64,000 nt of DNA from Ewingella americana ATCC 33852 (GTDB taxonomy: Bacteria > Pseudomonadota > Gammaproteobacteria > Enterobacterales > Enterobacteriaceae), in contig NZ_JMPJ01000066.1 in the NCBI RefSeq assembly GCF_000735345.1, positions 206,889 to 270,888 on the forward strand, given 5' to 3'. The notes under the pieces are model-generated. The model did not search any database. It was not told the DNA's origin and saw only the letters and a program-made list of their open reading frames with translations. Positions 17,007 to 25,319 of the stretch are shown one piece after another. Both the position numbers and the translations under genes were made by a program. Each line of letters opens with the position of its first letter. Within the stretch, counting starts at the first letter, position 1.

Positions 17007-18329
17007 ATGCAAGCCTCAGTCACACCAGAATTAGCAGCTGACGCCCATCTGGTCAGCCAAAACTCCCGCGGCAAAGTCATCGTGGCGTCGCTTATCGGCA
17101 CGGCCATCGAATTTTTCGACTTCTATATCTATGCCACGGCGGCGGTGATCGTTTTCCCGCACATCTTCTTCCCGCAGGGTGACCCTACGGCGGCGACGCT
17201 GCAGTCTCTGGCGACCTTCGCCATTGCCTTTATTGCTCGCCCGATTGGTTCGGCGCTGTTCGGCCACTTCGGCGACCGCGTTGGCCGTAAAGCCACGCTG
17301 GTTGCTTCGCTGCTCACCATGGGGGTTTCAACCGTGGTGATCGGCCTGCTGCCAACCTATGCCAGCATCGGCGTTTTCGCTCCTCTGCTGCTGGCACTGG
17401 CGCGTTTTGGTCAGGGCCTGGGTCTGGGTGGTGAATGGGGCGGCGCGGCGCTGCTGGCGACAGAGAATGCGCCAGCCAAGAAGCGCGCGCTTTACGGCTC
17501 TTTCCCGCAGCTTGGGGCGCCGATTGGCTTCTTCTTCGCCAACGGCATGTTCCTGCTGCTGTCGTGGTTACTGACTGAACAGCAATTTATCGACTGGGGC
17601 TGGCGCGTGCCTTTCCTTCTCTCCGCCGTGCTAGTGCTGATTGGCCTGTATGTCCGCGTTTCTCTGCATGAGACGCCGGTGTTCGCCAAAATCGCCAAGG
17701 CGGGCAAGCAGGTTCGCGTTCCTATCGGCACCCTGTTTAGCAAGCACCTGAAAGCGACCGTGCTGGGCATGTTTATCATGGTGGCGACTTACACCCTGTT
17801 CTACATTATGACTGTCTATTCATTGAGTTACGGCACACAGCCAAAGCCGCTGGGCTTGGGTATTACACGTAATGACTTCCTGCTGATGCTGATGATTGGC
17901 GTGGTCGGTTTTGGCGTGATGGTGCCAATTGCCGGTCAACTGGCGGACTCCTTTGGCCGTCGCAGAACCATGATTTGCATTACTTTGCTGATGATTGTCT
18001 TCGCCCTGCTGTTCCCTTCTCTGCTGGGTTCAGGTTCACAGACGCTGGTGATGATCTTCCTGCTGTGCGGCTTTGTGGTGATGGGGCTGACCTTCGGCCC
18101 GATGGGCGCTCTGCTGCCTGAACTGTTCCCGACCGAAGTTCGCTATACCGGCGCGTCATTCTCTTATAATGTGGCATCGATTCTTGGTGCATCGGTTGCG
18201 CCTTACATCGCGACCTGGCTGGCGACCCGCTACGGCTTGTTCTATGTCGGCGTCTATCTGGCTTCAATGGCGCTGATCACCCTGATCGCGCTGCTGCTGT
18301 CGAAAGAGACTCGCGACCAGTCACTCTGA
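17007..18329 (+). CDS. yhjE: YhjE, MHS-family MFS transporter
   Basis: The 440-residue protein is a metabolite:H+ symporter subfamily MFS member, the same group as ProP, KgtP and ShiA. Signatures include IGTAIEFFDFYIYATAAV in helix 1, FGHFGDRVGRKATL (motif A), GQGLGLGGEWGGAALLATENAP and GQLADSFGRRRTM. Length and position agree with E. coli YhjE, whose substrate is not known. It has its own terminator (18338-18365) and a 220-bp upstream region after the yhjD terminator in which I see no other gene. Confidence 0.93.
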   Translation: MQASVTPELAADAHLVSQNSRGKVIVASLIGTAIEFFDFYIYATAAVIVFPHIFFPQGDPTAATLQSLATFAIAFIARPIGSALFGHFGDRVGRKATLVASLLTMGVSTVVIGLLPTYASIGVFAPLLLALARFGQGLGLGGEWGGAALLATENAPAKKRALYGSFPQLGAPIGFFFANGMFLLLSWLLTEQQFIDWGWRVPFLLSAVLVLIGLYVRVSLHETPVFAKIAKAGKQVRVPIGTLFSKHLKATVLGMFIMVATYTLFYIMTVYSLSYGTQPKPLGLGITRNDFLLMLMIGVVGFGVMVPIAGQLADSFGRRRTMICITLLMIVFALLFPSLLGSGSQTLVMIFLLCGFVVMGLTFGPMGALLPELFPTEVRYTGASFSYNVASILGASVAPYIATWLATRYGLFYVGVYLASMALITLIALLLSKETRDQSL

Positions 18330-18337
18330 TTGATTCC

Positions 18338-18365
18338 CCCGCGCCACTCGGTGCGGGGATTTTCT
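18338..18365 (+). terminator. Rho-independent terminator after yhjE
   Basis: CCCCGCGCC (18338-18346), loop ACTC, GGTGCGGGG (18351-18359; one G-T pair), then ATTTTCT. It separates yhjE from cdh. Confidence 0.85.
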
Positions 18366-18380
18366 AAGGACTTACCCCTC

Positions 18381-19154
18381 ATGCGTTTGACTCGCCGTTC
18401 CCTCATTTCGCTGCTGATTTTGGTGGTCATCATCGCCGCCGCTTTATGGTTTTTCCTGCCCAATAAATCTAACCCGGACGCCCTGTGGAACATCATCAGC
18501 CAGAAGTGTGTGCCTAACCAGCGCGCCAATGGGCAGCCAGCTCCTTGCTCTCAGGTCGATGAAAAGCAAGGTTTTGTGGTAATGAAGGATAGAAACGGGC
18601 CGCTGCAATTTCTGCTGATGCCGACGGCTAAAGTCACCGGCATGGAAAGTCCGGCGCTGCTCGAAGACGCCACGCCGAACTACTTCAGCCAAGCGTGGGA
18701 AGCGCGGCACTATATGGCGGATAAATACGGTAAACCTATTGATGACAGCAATGTCTCGCTGGCCATCAACTCGCAGTATGGCCGCACTCAAAACCAGCTG
18801 CATATCCATATCTCCTGCCTGCTGCCAGAAGTGAAAAATACGCTGGTGAAAGACGCCGGGCAGATAGGCTATCGCTGGCAAGAGCTGCCGGATCAGCTGA
18901 TTGGCCACACTTACTTAGTGCGCAAAGTCGAGCCTGCGGAGCTGAATCAGAAAGGCGCATTCCGCCTGCTGGTCGAGGGTGTTCCCGAAGCGCGCGAGAA
19001 GATGGGGCATTTTGGTATGGCGATGGTGAACCTGTCTGGCGGGGATTTCCTGCTGCTGGCCAACCAGCGTAATCTGCTCAAAATGAACAACGCCTCGACC
19101 GAAGAAATTCAGGACCACGATTGCGCAGTCCTGAATCCTGTGCCGAAGCCTTGA
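18381..19154 (+). CDS. cdh: CDP-diacylglycerol pyrophosphatase
   Basis: Cdh hydrolyses CDP-diacylglycerol to phosphatidate and CMP at the inner membrane. The 257-residue protein begins with a single membrane anchor (SLISLLILVVIIAAALWFFL, about 8-27), followed by the Cdh domain with the HIT-like motif QLHIHISCL (about 145) and the N-terminal block NIISQKCVPNQ. E. coli Cdh is 251 residues. The start at 18381 (RLTRRSL...) has AAGGA 10 bp upstream; the frame opens 17 codons earlier within the terminator stem, which is unlikely to be translated. In E. coli cdh is elsewhere, so this gene is a local difference within the yhj block. Confidence 0.93.
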   Translation: MRLTRRSLISLLILVVIIAAALWFFLPNKSNPDALWNIISQKCVPNQRANGQPAPCSQVDEKQGFVVMKDRNGPLQFLLMPTAKVTGMESPALLEDATPNYFSQAWEARHYMADKYGKPIDDSNVSLAINSQYGRTQNQLHIHISCLLPEVKNTLVKDAGQIGYRWQELPDQLIGHTYLVRKVEPAELNQKGAFRLLVEGVPEAREKMGHFGMAMVNLSGGDFLLLANQRNLLKMNNASTEEIQDHDCAVLNPVPKP

Positions 19155-19159
19155 ACAAC

Positions 19160-19570
19160 TCAGATAAACAGAGCGGGTGAGATTTCAAACCGTTTTGCCA
19201 GTTTATCAATGTGGTCAACGGTGAACTGACGTTGACCACTCAGGATACGAGAGACGAGGGATTTGCCTCCGATCTCGTCCTGAAAATCGGTCTGTTTCAG
19301 GCCATACTGCTCCATTAACGTCGCCAACACGGCAACTCCGCTCGGCAGCGCTTCCATCTCAGCCCGGAAGGCAACCACCTCTGGCAGGCTATTTTCATAT
19401 TCGCGGATTTTATTGCTGACAATATCCAACAGCGGACTGTGTGGGTGATTCATCAATAAATACTCCACCAGCTCCAACGCTTCTCGATAGTCCTTTTCGC
19501 TGGCGTGCTGCCCAAGCAAAGGTACCGCGTTAACCAATTCTTCAGTCGCTTTGATGGCGTCGCTAATCAT
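19160..19570 (-). CDS. higA: HigA antitoxin
   Basis: The 136-residue protein matches E. coli HigA (YgjM, 138 residues) in layout: an N-terminal toxin-neutralising helical part (DAIKATEELVNAVPLLG) and a C-terminal Xre-type helix-turn-helix (MEQYGLKQTDFQDEIGGKSLVSRILSGQRQFTVDHIDKLAKRF, residues 86-128). It overlaps higB by 4 bp, with the toxin gene first, the reverse of most type II systems but normal for higBA. It is expected to repress its promoter through the repeats at 19890-19940. Confidence 0.92.
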   Translation of the reverse strand: MISDAIKATEELVNAVPLLGQHASEKDYREALELVEYLLMNHPHSPLLDIVSNKIREYENSLPEVVAFRAEMEALPSGVAVLATLMEQYGLKQTDFQDEIGGKSLVSRILSGQRQFTVDHIDKLAKRFEISPALFI

Positions 19571-19878
19571 TTCTTTTTACCTCGATGTAAATGGGTAAAG
19601 CGATCGTATTCGGCGTGGTTAAAAATCCCCTTCAAATAGAACTTTTGGCTTTCGAAGAAGATCAGGGCTACGACTCTGATTTCGTTCCTGCCGATGTCGA
19701 TAACATAATGTTTATCCAGATATTTAAAATTATCTAACGACGGATAAACCTTCTTTAATGCTGCCGGTGTTGGAAAATTCCCTTTTTCTATCACTTTGCC
19801 GAAGTTGAGCAATTCCGTCTTAAATTGAGGAAATCTTATAGCTGCTTCTGCTAAAGCGCGCATGGTGATCAGATGCAT
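19567..19878 (-). CDS. higB: HigB toxin (ribosome-dependent mRNA interferase)
   Basis: HigB cuts mRNA on the translating ribosome. The 103-residue sequence aligns with E. coli HigB (YgjN): MHLIT at the start, PSLDNFKYLDKHYV in the middle and VVALIFFESQKFY before the Lys-rich end (HRGKKK). It is the promoter-proximal gene of the higBA pair inserted between cdh and yhjG. No inactivating change is visible. Confidence 0.93.
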   Translation of the reverse strand: MHLITMRALAEAAIRFPQFKTELLNFGKVIEKGNFPTPAALKKVYPSLDNFKYLDKHYVIDIGRNEIRVVALIFFESQKFYLKGIFNHAEYDRFTHLHRGKKK

Positions 19879-19889
19879 TACTTCTCCCT

Positions 19890-19940
19890 AAGTTGACAAC
19901 TTGGGAACATGCTATCACTCACACATTAAGTTGCCAAGAT
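19890..19940 (-). promoter_or_regulatory. higBA promoter region with repeated operator-like sites
   Basis: AAGTTG-A-CAACTT (19890-19902) is a near-perfect palindrome 12 bp upstream of higB. A related half, AAGTTGCCAAGAT (19928-19940), follows 38 bp away. Both are candidates for HigA binding. The spacing would place an RNA polymerase site between them. Confidence 0.55.
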
Positions 19941-19972
19941 GGAAACTCATACTTTGCGAGAAGGCTCGAAAT

Positions 19973-20000
19973 AAAAAACCCTCTACTGGAAGAGAGGGTT
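19973..20000 (-). terminator. Rho-independent terminator after yhjG
   Basis: On the minus strand AACCCTCT (20000-19993), 8-base loop, AGAGGGTT (19984-19977), then TTTTAT. It closes the yhjG transcript before the higBA promoter. Confidence 0.85.
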
Positions 20001-20025
20001 TAGAAGGACTACGCCAGTGTTGCTG

Positions 20026-22089
20026 CTACTTCTCTTTCATCTTCTGCAAGATTGGGCCGCACTGGTTTTGCTCATTATCACTTGGGGAAATCAGCGCCAG
20101 CAGGGCGGCGGCTGGGGCAACTACCGCGCCGAGGGCGACGGCGGCGGCACCGCGAGCAATCAGTGGGCCGGGTTTCACACCGGCATCCGGGCTTTTATAG
20201 GTACCGCGCACGTAGAGCGGCGAACGCAGGGTCAGCACGCGAACACCCTTACTTTCCGGATCGATCGTTAAATCGAGACGCTCCGTCGCCATATTGGTGG
20301 TACCGGTAATGTTGATCACCGCATTTTCCGTGTCGAAGACGAACAGCCGTGGCGAAACCAAACCGTTTTTGATATTCACATTGGCTGCGGCGCAGTTGAT
20401 CGCCACTTCGTCATCGCCGAAGATTTTACCCACCACGTAGTTACCGACGTTCAGGCCGACAATCTCCATCAGGCTGCGGCTGATGACCCCGTCATTGATC
20501 AATAGCTTCATATCGCCATTACTGCTGCCCAGCAGCGCGGCTACCGAGTTGCCGGTGCCTGACAGGGTGGCATCACCGTTCAAATCACCCAGACTGCGCT
20601 CCATCGACTGGACATTCGGCAGCAGCTGTTTCAGCTTCAAGCCGCGCGCATGCATATCCACGCGACCCTGCATTGGTGACTTATCGCCTTCCAGCCGCAC
20701 AGTGGAGTTGAGGTTACCGCCCGCCACGCCGAAGCGCAGAGGGTCCATCAGGATCACGCCGTTGGTGAGTTTAAGATGGGTGCTCAGGTCGCTCAGCGGC
20801 AGCGATTTACCGTGTTCAATGCGTTTGGCGCTGAACTTCACGTCCGCGTCCATCACGTCCCAGCTCTTGGTGTCGAATTTCTCCACCGGCAGCACTTTGT
20901 CTGAAGGCTGACGGGTGGTTTCGCCGCGCTTGGCTTTGTCTTTGTTGGAATCAGCACCAATCAGCGGCGCAAGGTCGGCAAAGCGCAGCTGCTTGGATTC
21001 CACGCTGCCGCTCAGGCTTGGGCGAGGTTTGCTGGCGCGATAGGTCAACGAGCCGTGAATATCACTGTCGCCAATCTGGCCGTTGAAGTTCTGGTAGCGA
21101 TAGACCGCGCCGTCTTTGTCGTGCAGCGTCGCGGTTAAGTGGCCGTCGGTGGAATAGGACGGAGTCTGCGGCAGCAGCACGCCCGTCAGGCCATAGAGGT
21201 CGGACAGCGTCTGGCCGGAGAATTTCAGGCGTAAGTCCAGCGCGCCGAGGTTCATCGGGTCGGTCAGGGTCCCGGCGACGGCAACGCGAGTGTTACCTGA
21301 ACGCACGTCAGCCTGAAGCGGGAAGCGGGAGTCCGGGTCTTTCAGCGCCAGCATGCCGCCGATTTTGCCGCTACCCGACAATGGCTCGCCGTTGTACTTA
21401 CCGTCCACTTTCCAGCCGAAAACGTAATCTGGCGTTTTGCCTTTATCCGCCGTCTTCTTATCGCCCTTCTCGCCGACCACCTCGGTGAACGGCAGCGGTT
21501 TGCCCAATGGGTCAATCACCGCGCGGAAATCCGCCTTCAGCGGCGCGTCTTTGTAATCAATCTGACCACGGTCAAACACGATGTCATTGAGGGTGAAGGA
21601 CCATGGCGAGGCTGGCTGGTCTTTATCTTTGCTGTCGCTGTTCGCCAGATTAAACGTCCAGTTATTTTTGCCGTTGGCGAGGCGAACCAGTGAAGCATTA
21701 GGCTGCTTGAGCCAGATGCGCGGGATAAGCACTTCTTTATGCAGCAGGGCCAGCGGCGCTAGGCTGGCGTCAACGCGGGCCAGCGTAACCATTTGCGCGT
21801 CTTTGGTGGCGCCCGGCACATCATCTGGGTTACCCAAAACGATATCTTCGGCATGCACGTGCGGCCATGGCACCCAAGCTCGCCAACCTGCTTCATCTTT
21901 TTGACGCGACCAGTCGACGCCAAGATTTCCGCGTATCGCAAAGCTGCGATTTAATTCGGCAGAGACCTTCTGATTGATGGTGGGCTTGAGGCGATTCCAG
22001 TCAAACAGCGAGATGAAAATCACGATGGCAATCAACAGAATAACGATGATCCCCACCACCCAGCTAACCACTTTACCTGTGCGCGTCAT
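20026..22089 (-). CDS. yhjG: YhjG, AsmA-family inner membrane protein
   Basis: The 687-residue protein equals E. coli YhjG in length (686). It has one N-terminal transmembrane helix (VVSWVVGIIVILLIAIVIFISLF) and a large periplasmic AsmA domain with the family start DWNRLKPTINQKVSAEL and the C-terminal block (GDMKLLINDGVISRSLMEIVGLNVG, then TTNMATERLDLTIDPESKG). AsmA-like proteins are thought to bridge the periplasm and move phospholipids; YhjG's own role is not defined. It lies upstream of higBA and downstream of pdeH, preserving the E. coli order except for the cdh-higBA insertion. Confidence 0.93.
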   Translation of the reverse strand: MTRTGKVVSWVVGIIVILLIAIVIFISLFDWNRLKPTINQKVSAELNRSFAIRGNLGVDWSRQKDEAGWRAWVPWPHVHAEDIVLGNPDDVPGATKDAQMVTLARVDASLAPLALLHKEVLIPRIWLKQPNASLVRLANGKNNWTFNLANSDSKDKDQPASPWSFTLNDIVFDRGQIDYKDAPLKADFRAVIDPLGKPLPFTEVVGEKGDKKTADKGKTPDYVFGWKVDGKYNGEPLSGSGKIGGMLALKDPDSRFPLQADVRSGNTRVAVAGTLTDPMNLGALDLRLKFSGQTLSDLYGLTGVLLPQTPSYSTDGHLTATLHDKDGAVYRYQNFNGQIGDSDIHGSLTYRASKPRPSLSGSVESKQLRFADLAPLIGADSNKDKAKRGETTRQPSDKVLPVEKFDTKSWDVMDADVKFSAKRIEHGKSLPLSDLSTHLKLTNGVILMDPLRFGVAGGNLNSTVRLEGDKSPMQGRVDMHARGLKLKQLLPNVQSMERSLGDLNGDATLSGTGNSVAALLGSSNGDMKLLINDGVISRSLMEIVGLNVGNYVVGKIFGDDEVAINCAAANVNIKNGLVSPRLFVFDTENAVINITGTTNMATERLDLTIDPESKGVRVLTLRSPLYVRGTYKSPDAGVKPGPLIARGAAAVALGAVVAPAAALLALISPSDNEQNQCGPILQKMKEK

Positions 22090-22195
22090 TAGTCTATTCC
22101 TATCAGAGAGTTAACTGATTCATAGACTTAACCATAGTTGAGTTTGCCGCAGCTTGCATAATCGGCACGGGAGGGAAAAACGTGACAGAACGTGA

Positions 22196-22972
22196 TTATT
22201 CTGGGAAATGTATAGGAAGTTTATCGAGTTGATCGAAGGTTTGAGGCCGCGATAAATAGTATCCCTGAGCCGCCAGCGCGTCAGATTCACGCACCATTTG
22301 CCACTCTTGCGCCGTCTCAACGCCCTCGATAATTACCCCTTTACTGTAGCGATTCATCAGCGTCACGAGGGTGAAAAACAGCCTCGAACCCTCTTCGCTC
22401 TGGCGCAACAAGATAAATAGGTCGCGGGCGATTTTGATGTATTCGTAATGCCAGGTGGTAAAGGAAGAGAAGTTGGCGATACCCTGACCGAAATCGTCGA
22501 GCCACAGGCGGTCGGATTGCTCAATTTTGGAAAGCGGGATGCTCAGCGCGTGTTCAGCACTTTCGACTAACTCGAAGCGCACATAAGGCATGGTATTGAT
22601 TTGCCGCTTCAGGGCGCTATCCGACTGCAAAGCCTCCAGCACTTGCCCATCAACGTTAATCGAGGCAAGCAGGCCATGCTCAACAAACAGCTGCTGCCAC
22701 TGCTGCAATAAATCGAGTTGTTCTTGAACGATTTGTACACGTTTACCTATCGCAACGGCGACAAAATACTCTTCGGGTGAGACAAATTTCTGTGGTGCTG
22801 ACGGATGGAAAATCCCGGTAAGTAATTCAATACCCAGTAACTTTCCAGACGTGCGGTAAATGGGCTGAAAGCGATACACCCTCTGACATTGGCGCCAGTA
22901 GGACTGTGCCCTGACGCGTTCGATGACAGAAAATGTTGGCATCATCAGACCTAACATCATCTTCGTTATCAT
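22196..22972 (-). CDS. pdeH: PdeH (YhjH), c-di-GMP phosphodiesterase
   Basis: PdeH lowers c-di-GMP so that YcgR does not brake the flagella. The 258-residue EAL-only protein has the metal and catalytic motifs GIELLT (EAL equivalent), SINVDG, RFELVE, LWLDDFGQG, YIKIA, GVIIEGVET and AQGYYLSRP, each with the corresponding E. coli PdeH residues. The frame opens upstream with TTG at 23020; the ATG at 22972 matches the E. coli protein's length. The region upstream carries a sigma-28 promoter (23098-23124), giving a leader of about 120 nt. Flagellar regulation agrees with E. coli. Confidence 0.93.
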   Translation of the reverse strand: MITKMMLGLMMPTFSVIERVRAQSYWRQCQRVYRFQPIYRTSGKLLGIELLTGIFHPSAPQKFVSPEEYFVAVAIGKRVQIVQEQLDLLQQWQQLFVEHGLLASINVDGQVLEALQSDSALKRQINTMPYVRFELVESAEHALSIPLSKIEQSDRLWLDDFGQGIANFSSFTTWHYEYIKIARDLFILLRQSEEGSRLFFTLVTLMNRYSKGVIIEGVETAQEWQMVRESDALAAQGYYLSRPQTFDQLDKLPIHFPE

Positions 22973-23097
22973 ATTTTTATGCCGCCATACTTTCTGTTGC
23001 CAGAAATAAAAATCATCCAATCAGGTCACATGCGGCAACATGCTTTTGCGTGGCTATACCGACAGCCCGCCCCCCTGCTTCCACTTCATAGTGATAA

Positions 23098-23124
23098 CTA
23101 TCGGCGTCGCAGGGGGAAACTTTA
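23098..23124 (-). promoter_or_regulatory. Sigma-28 (FliA) promoter of pdeH
   Basis: Minus strand: TAAAGTTT (23124-23117), 11-bp spacer, GCCGATAG (23105-23098). The -35 is a perfect match and the -10 matches 7 of 8 positions of GCCGATAA. Confidence 0.9.
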
Positions 23125-23242
23125 ATCACCTTGGCCGGTACTGCCCGCGGCAGCACAAAATACCCCGCCATCAGGCTAGACGTCTCACACCTCAAGCTCT
23201 ACATTGAATGACTTAACAACGGTTATAAATATGGAGAAAGCC

Positions 23243-23446
23243 ATGCCTTACGTGAATATTAAAATTACCCGCGATGGTGCAACCGCTGAACAGAAAAAGG
23301 CGTTAATTGAAGGGGTTACCCAATTACTGGTAGACACTCTCGACAAAAACCCAGCCACCACCACGGTTATCATCGACGAGATCGACACCGACAATTGGGG
23401 CATTGGCGGCCAGACCGTGACCGAGCGTCGCAACGCGGCCAAATAA
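23243..23446 (+). CDS. 4-oxalocrotonate tautomerase family protein
   Basis: The protein is 67 residues, the normal length for small tautomerases. After removal of Met the chain starts with Pro (PYVNIKITRDGATAEQK), the catalytic base of this family. The start at 23243 has GGAG 6 bp upstream. The C-terminal IDTDNWGIGGQTVTERR matches the family substrate pocket (NWGIGG). It is not in E. coli at this position; it lies between pdeH and kdgK, has its own terminator, and its substrate is unknown. Confidence 0.88.
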   Translation: MPYVNIKITRDGATAEQKKALIEGVTQLLVDTLDKNPATTTVIIDEIDTDNWGIGGQTVTERRNAAK

Positions 23447-23473
23447 GCTTCACTTCTCGTCACCAAGATAACG

Positions 23474-23501
23474 GCGAAAGCTTCCCGGCTTTCGCTTTTT
23501 T
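23474..23501 (+). terminator. Rho-independent terminator after the tautomerase gene
   Basis: GCGAAAGC (23474-23481), loop TTCCCG, GCTTTCGC (23488-23495), then TTTTTT. Confidence 0.9.
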
Positions 23502-23542
23502 AATGGCTATTTTTCACTTCTTCGAGACGCCTCGAAAAAAAG

Positions 23543-23557
23543 TAAAACTGCGTTTTA
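23543..23557 (+). promoter_or_regulatory. KdgR-box-like palindrome upstream of kdgK
   Basis: TAAAAC-TGC-GTTTTA is a perfect palindrome and fits the KdgR operator pattern (TRAAAY...RTTTYA). It stands 106 bp before the kdgK start, next to a TTGACT -35-like hexamer at 23564-23569. KdgR represses pectin and 2-keto-3-deoxygluconate genes in enterobacteria, so kdgK is an expected target. Confidence 0.6.
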
Positions 23558-23662
23558 ATAGTATTGACTGCCCCCTCGTCAGCGAAGAGACTACGTGCAT
23601 GATTTCGCCAGCTTGATTGCGCCAAACAGTCGCTTCCATCTCTTAAGACAAGGCCCGCTTGA

Positions 23663-24592
23663 ATGACCAGCAAAAAAATTGCCGTTATCGGCGAATGCAT
23701 GATTGAACTGTCCCAGAAAGGCTCCTCCCTGAATCGCGGCTTCGGCGGCGACACCCTCAACACCTCGGTTTATATCGCCCGTCAGGTTCCGGCCGACGCG
23801 CTGGAAGTGCAGTACGTCACGGCACTGGGCACTGACAGTTTCAGCGATGAAATGCTGTCGGCATGGCAGCAGGAAGGGGTGAAAACTGATTTGACCCAGC
23901 GTCTGGATAACAAGCTGCCGGGTCTGTACGTGATTGAAACCGATGAATCGGGCGAGCGCACCTTCTATTACTGGCGTAATGACGCCGCCGCGCGCTATTG
24001 GCTCGACAGCCCGAAGTCCGCCGAGATCTGCCAGCAGCTGGCCGAGTTTGATTACATTTATCTCAGCGGCATCAGCCTCGCCATTCTCAATGATGAAAGC
24101 CGCGAACGCCTGATGACCCTGTTGCAAGCTTGTCGCTCACGCGGCGGCAAAGTCATTTTCGACAACAATTACCGCCCGCGCCTGTGGGCCAGCAAAGAGA
24201 AAACGCAGGCGGCTTATAACGCGATGCTCTCTTGCACCGACATCGCCTTCTTGACGTTGGACGACGAAGACATGCTGTGGGGCACGAAGCCTTATGACGA
24301 GGTTATCGCCCGCACTCACGTGCTTGGCGTCAGTGAAGTGGTGATCAAACGCGGCGCAGAGAGCTGTATCGTCTCCGCCTCCGACGGCAAGCTGTATGAC
24401 GTGCCCGCGGTGAAACTGCCAAAAGAGAAAGTCATCGACACCACTGCCGCCGGAGACTCCTTCAGCGCCGGCTACCTCGCCGTCCGCCTGAACGGCGGCA
24501 GCCCAGAAGAAGCCGCCATTCGCGGCCACAAGACAGCCAGCACGGTTATTCAGTATCGCGGGGCGATCATTCCTGGGGATGTGGCTTTTTGA
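23663..24592 (+). CDS. kdgK: 2-dehydro-3-deoxygluconate kinase
   Basis: KdgK phosphorylates 2-keto-3-deoxygluconate for the Entner-Doudoroff aldolase step of pectin and hexuronate catabolism. The 309-residue PfkB-family protein has the N-terminal IGECMIELS, GGDTLNTSVY (substrate), and the C-terminal anion-hole motif DTTAAGDSFSAGYL (catalytic Asp near 255). E. coli KdgK has 309 residues. The gene keeps its E. coli neighbours (pdeH upstream, yhjJ convergent), except for the tautomerase gene and the 0.7-kb palindromic element. Confidence 0.96.
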   Translation: MTSKKIAVIGECMIELSQKGSSLNRGFGGDTLNTSVYIARQVPADALEVQYVTALGTDSFSDEMLSAWQQEGVKTDLTQRLDNKLPGLYVIETDESGERTFYYWRNDAAARYWLDSPKSAEICQQLAEFDYIYLSGISLAILNDESRERLMTLLQACRSRGGKVIFDNNYRPRLWASKEKTQAAYNAMLSCTDIAFLTLDDEDMLWGTKPYDEVIARTHVLGVSEVVIKRGAESCIVSASDGKLYDVPAVKLPKEKVIDTTAAGDSFSAGYLAVRLNGGSPEEAAIRGHKTASTVIQYRGAIIPGDVAF

Positions 24593-24625
24593 AAAAAGCT
24601 GGGTAAAAAGTTTTAGGGGAAGGGG

Positions 24626-24721
24626 AAACCTTGCGTTGCCACGCAAACTGACCTTTAAGGTCAAGGTCAAAACCGTGCGCTGCCGCCACACCGCTAAAAC
24701 CTTGCGTTGCCACGCAAACTG
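24626..24721. repeat. Two 25-bp direct repeats inside the palindromic element
   Basis: An identical 25-bp sequence occurs at 24626-24650 and 24697-24721. It starts AAACCTTGCGTTGCC and contains a small stem, TTGCGT/ACGCAA. Only the left arm has it, so it is a local duplication within the larger element. Confidence 0.85.
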
Positions 24722-25190
24722 GCCCAGAAGGCGCGTAAGCGCGCGCCCTCTGGACTCCCGCGCTTTTGTTGCTGTGTTACCGAGGCTGCGCAGGGTTGGA
24801 ATGGACCTGTTTCAGCCGCCGCAGTGATCGCCACGAAATGCCGCCGCTTAGGCGGTTCCCTCAGTTCGGGCTTCGAGCCATAGGTCTCGAACCACTCCCT
24901 CGGCGTCACTTCTGAACGTGGCCTACTGGCACTTACGCCGTGCCGTTTCATTGGGTTTTGACTTGCTCCTCCCCTAATTAGGAGGAGCAGAGCAGTACTT
25001 CAATGAAACGGCACGGTTGAAATGCCTCAAAACCGCAGTCAAAAATGGCGCTGAGCGAACGGTTCGAGACCTAGGGCTCGAAGCCTGAAGCGAAGGCACC
25101 GCCTAAGCGGCGACATTTTGCGGTGGAGAACTAAAGTAACTGAAACACGTCCGCCCAGCGAGCGGAGCGCGTAGTTAAGAGCCGGGGATT

Positions 25191-25222
25191 CTCAAGGGGC
25201 GCGGCGATAGGCGCCCCTTGAG
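25191..25222. repeat. Strong hairpin in the right arm of the palindromic element
   Basis: CTCAAGGGGCGC (25191-25202), 8-base loop, GCGCCCCTTGAG (25211-25222). A 12-bp perfect stem without a T-run, so not an ordinary terminator. The left arm has a different, weaker hairpin here (GCGCGTAAGCGCGC near 24731). Confidence 0.85.
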
Positions 25223-25319
25223 GCCGGTGTGGCGGCAGCGCACGGTTTTGACCTTAAGGCCAGTATGGGCGGCGAGCCCACGGTTTTCGGGAACAGGGGC
25301 CGAAGCCCCCTCTAAAACT

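Noticed and set aside
23013-23171. A small minus-strand frame upstream of pdeH with reasonable-looking composition
   Set aside because: It has no Shine-Dalgarno, overlaps the sigma-28 promoter and leader of pdeH, and matches no family I recognise.
24593-25319. Several frames of 60-85 codons inside the kdgK-yhjJ gap
   Set aside because: They lie entirely within the palindromic element; arginine/proline-rich translations are side effects of GC-rich inverted repeats.
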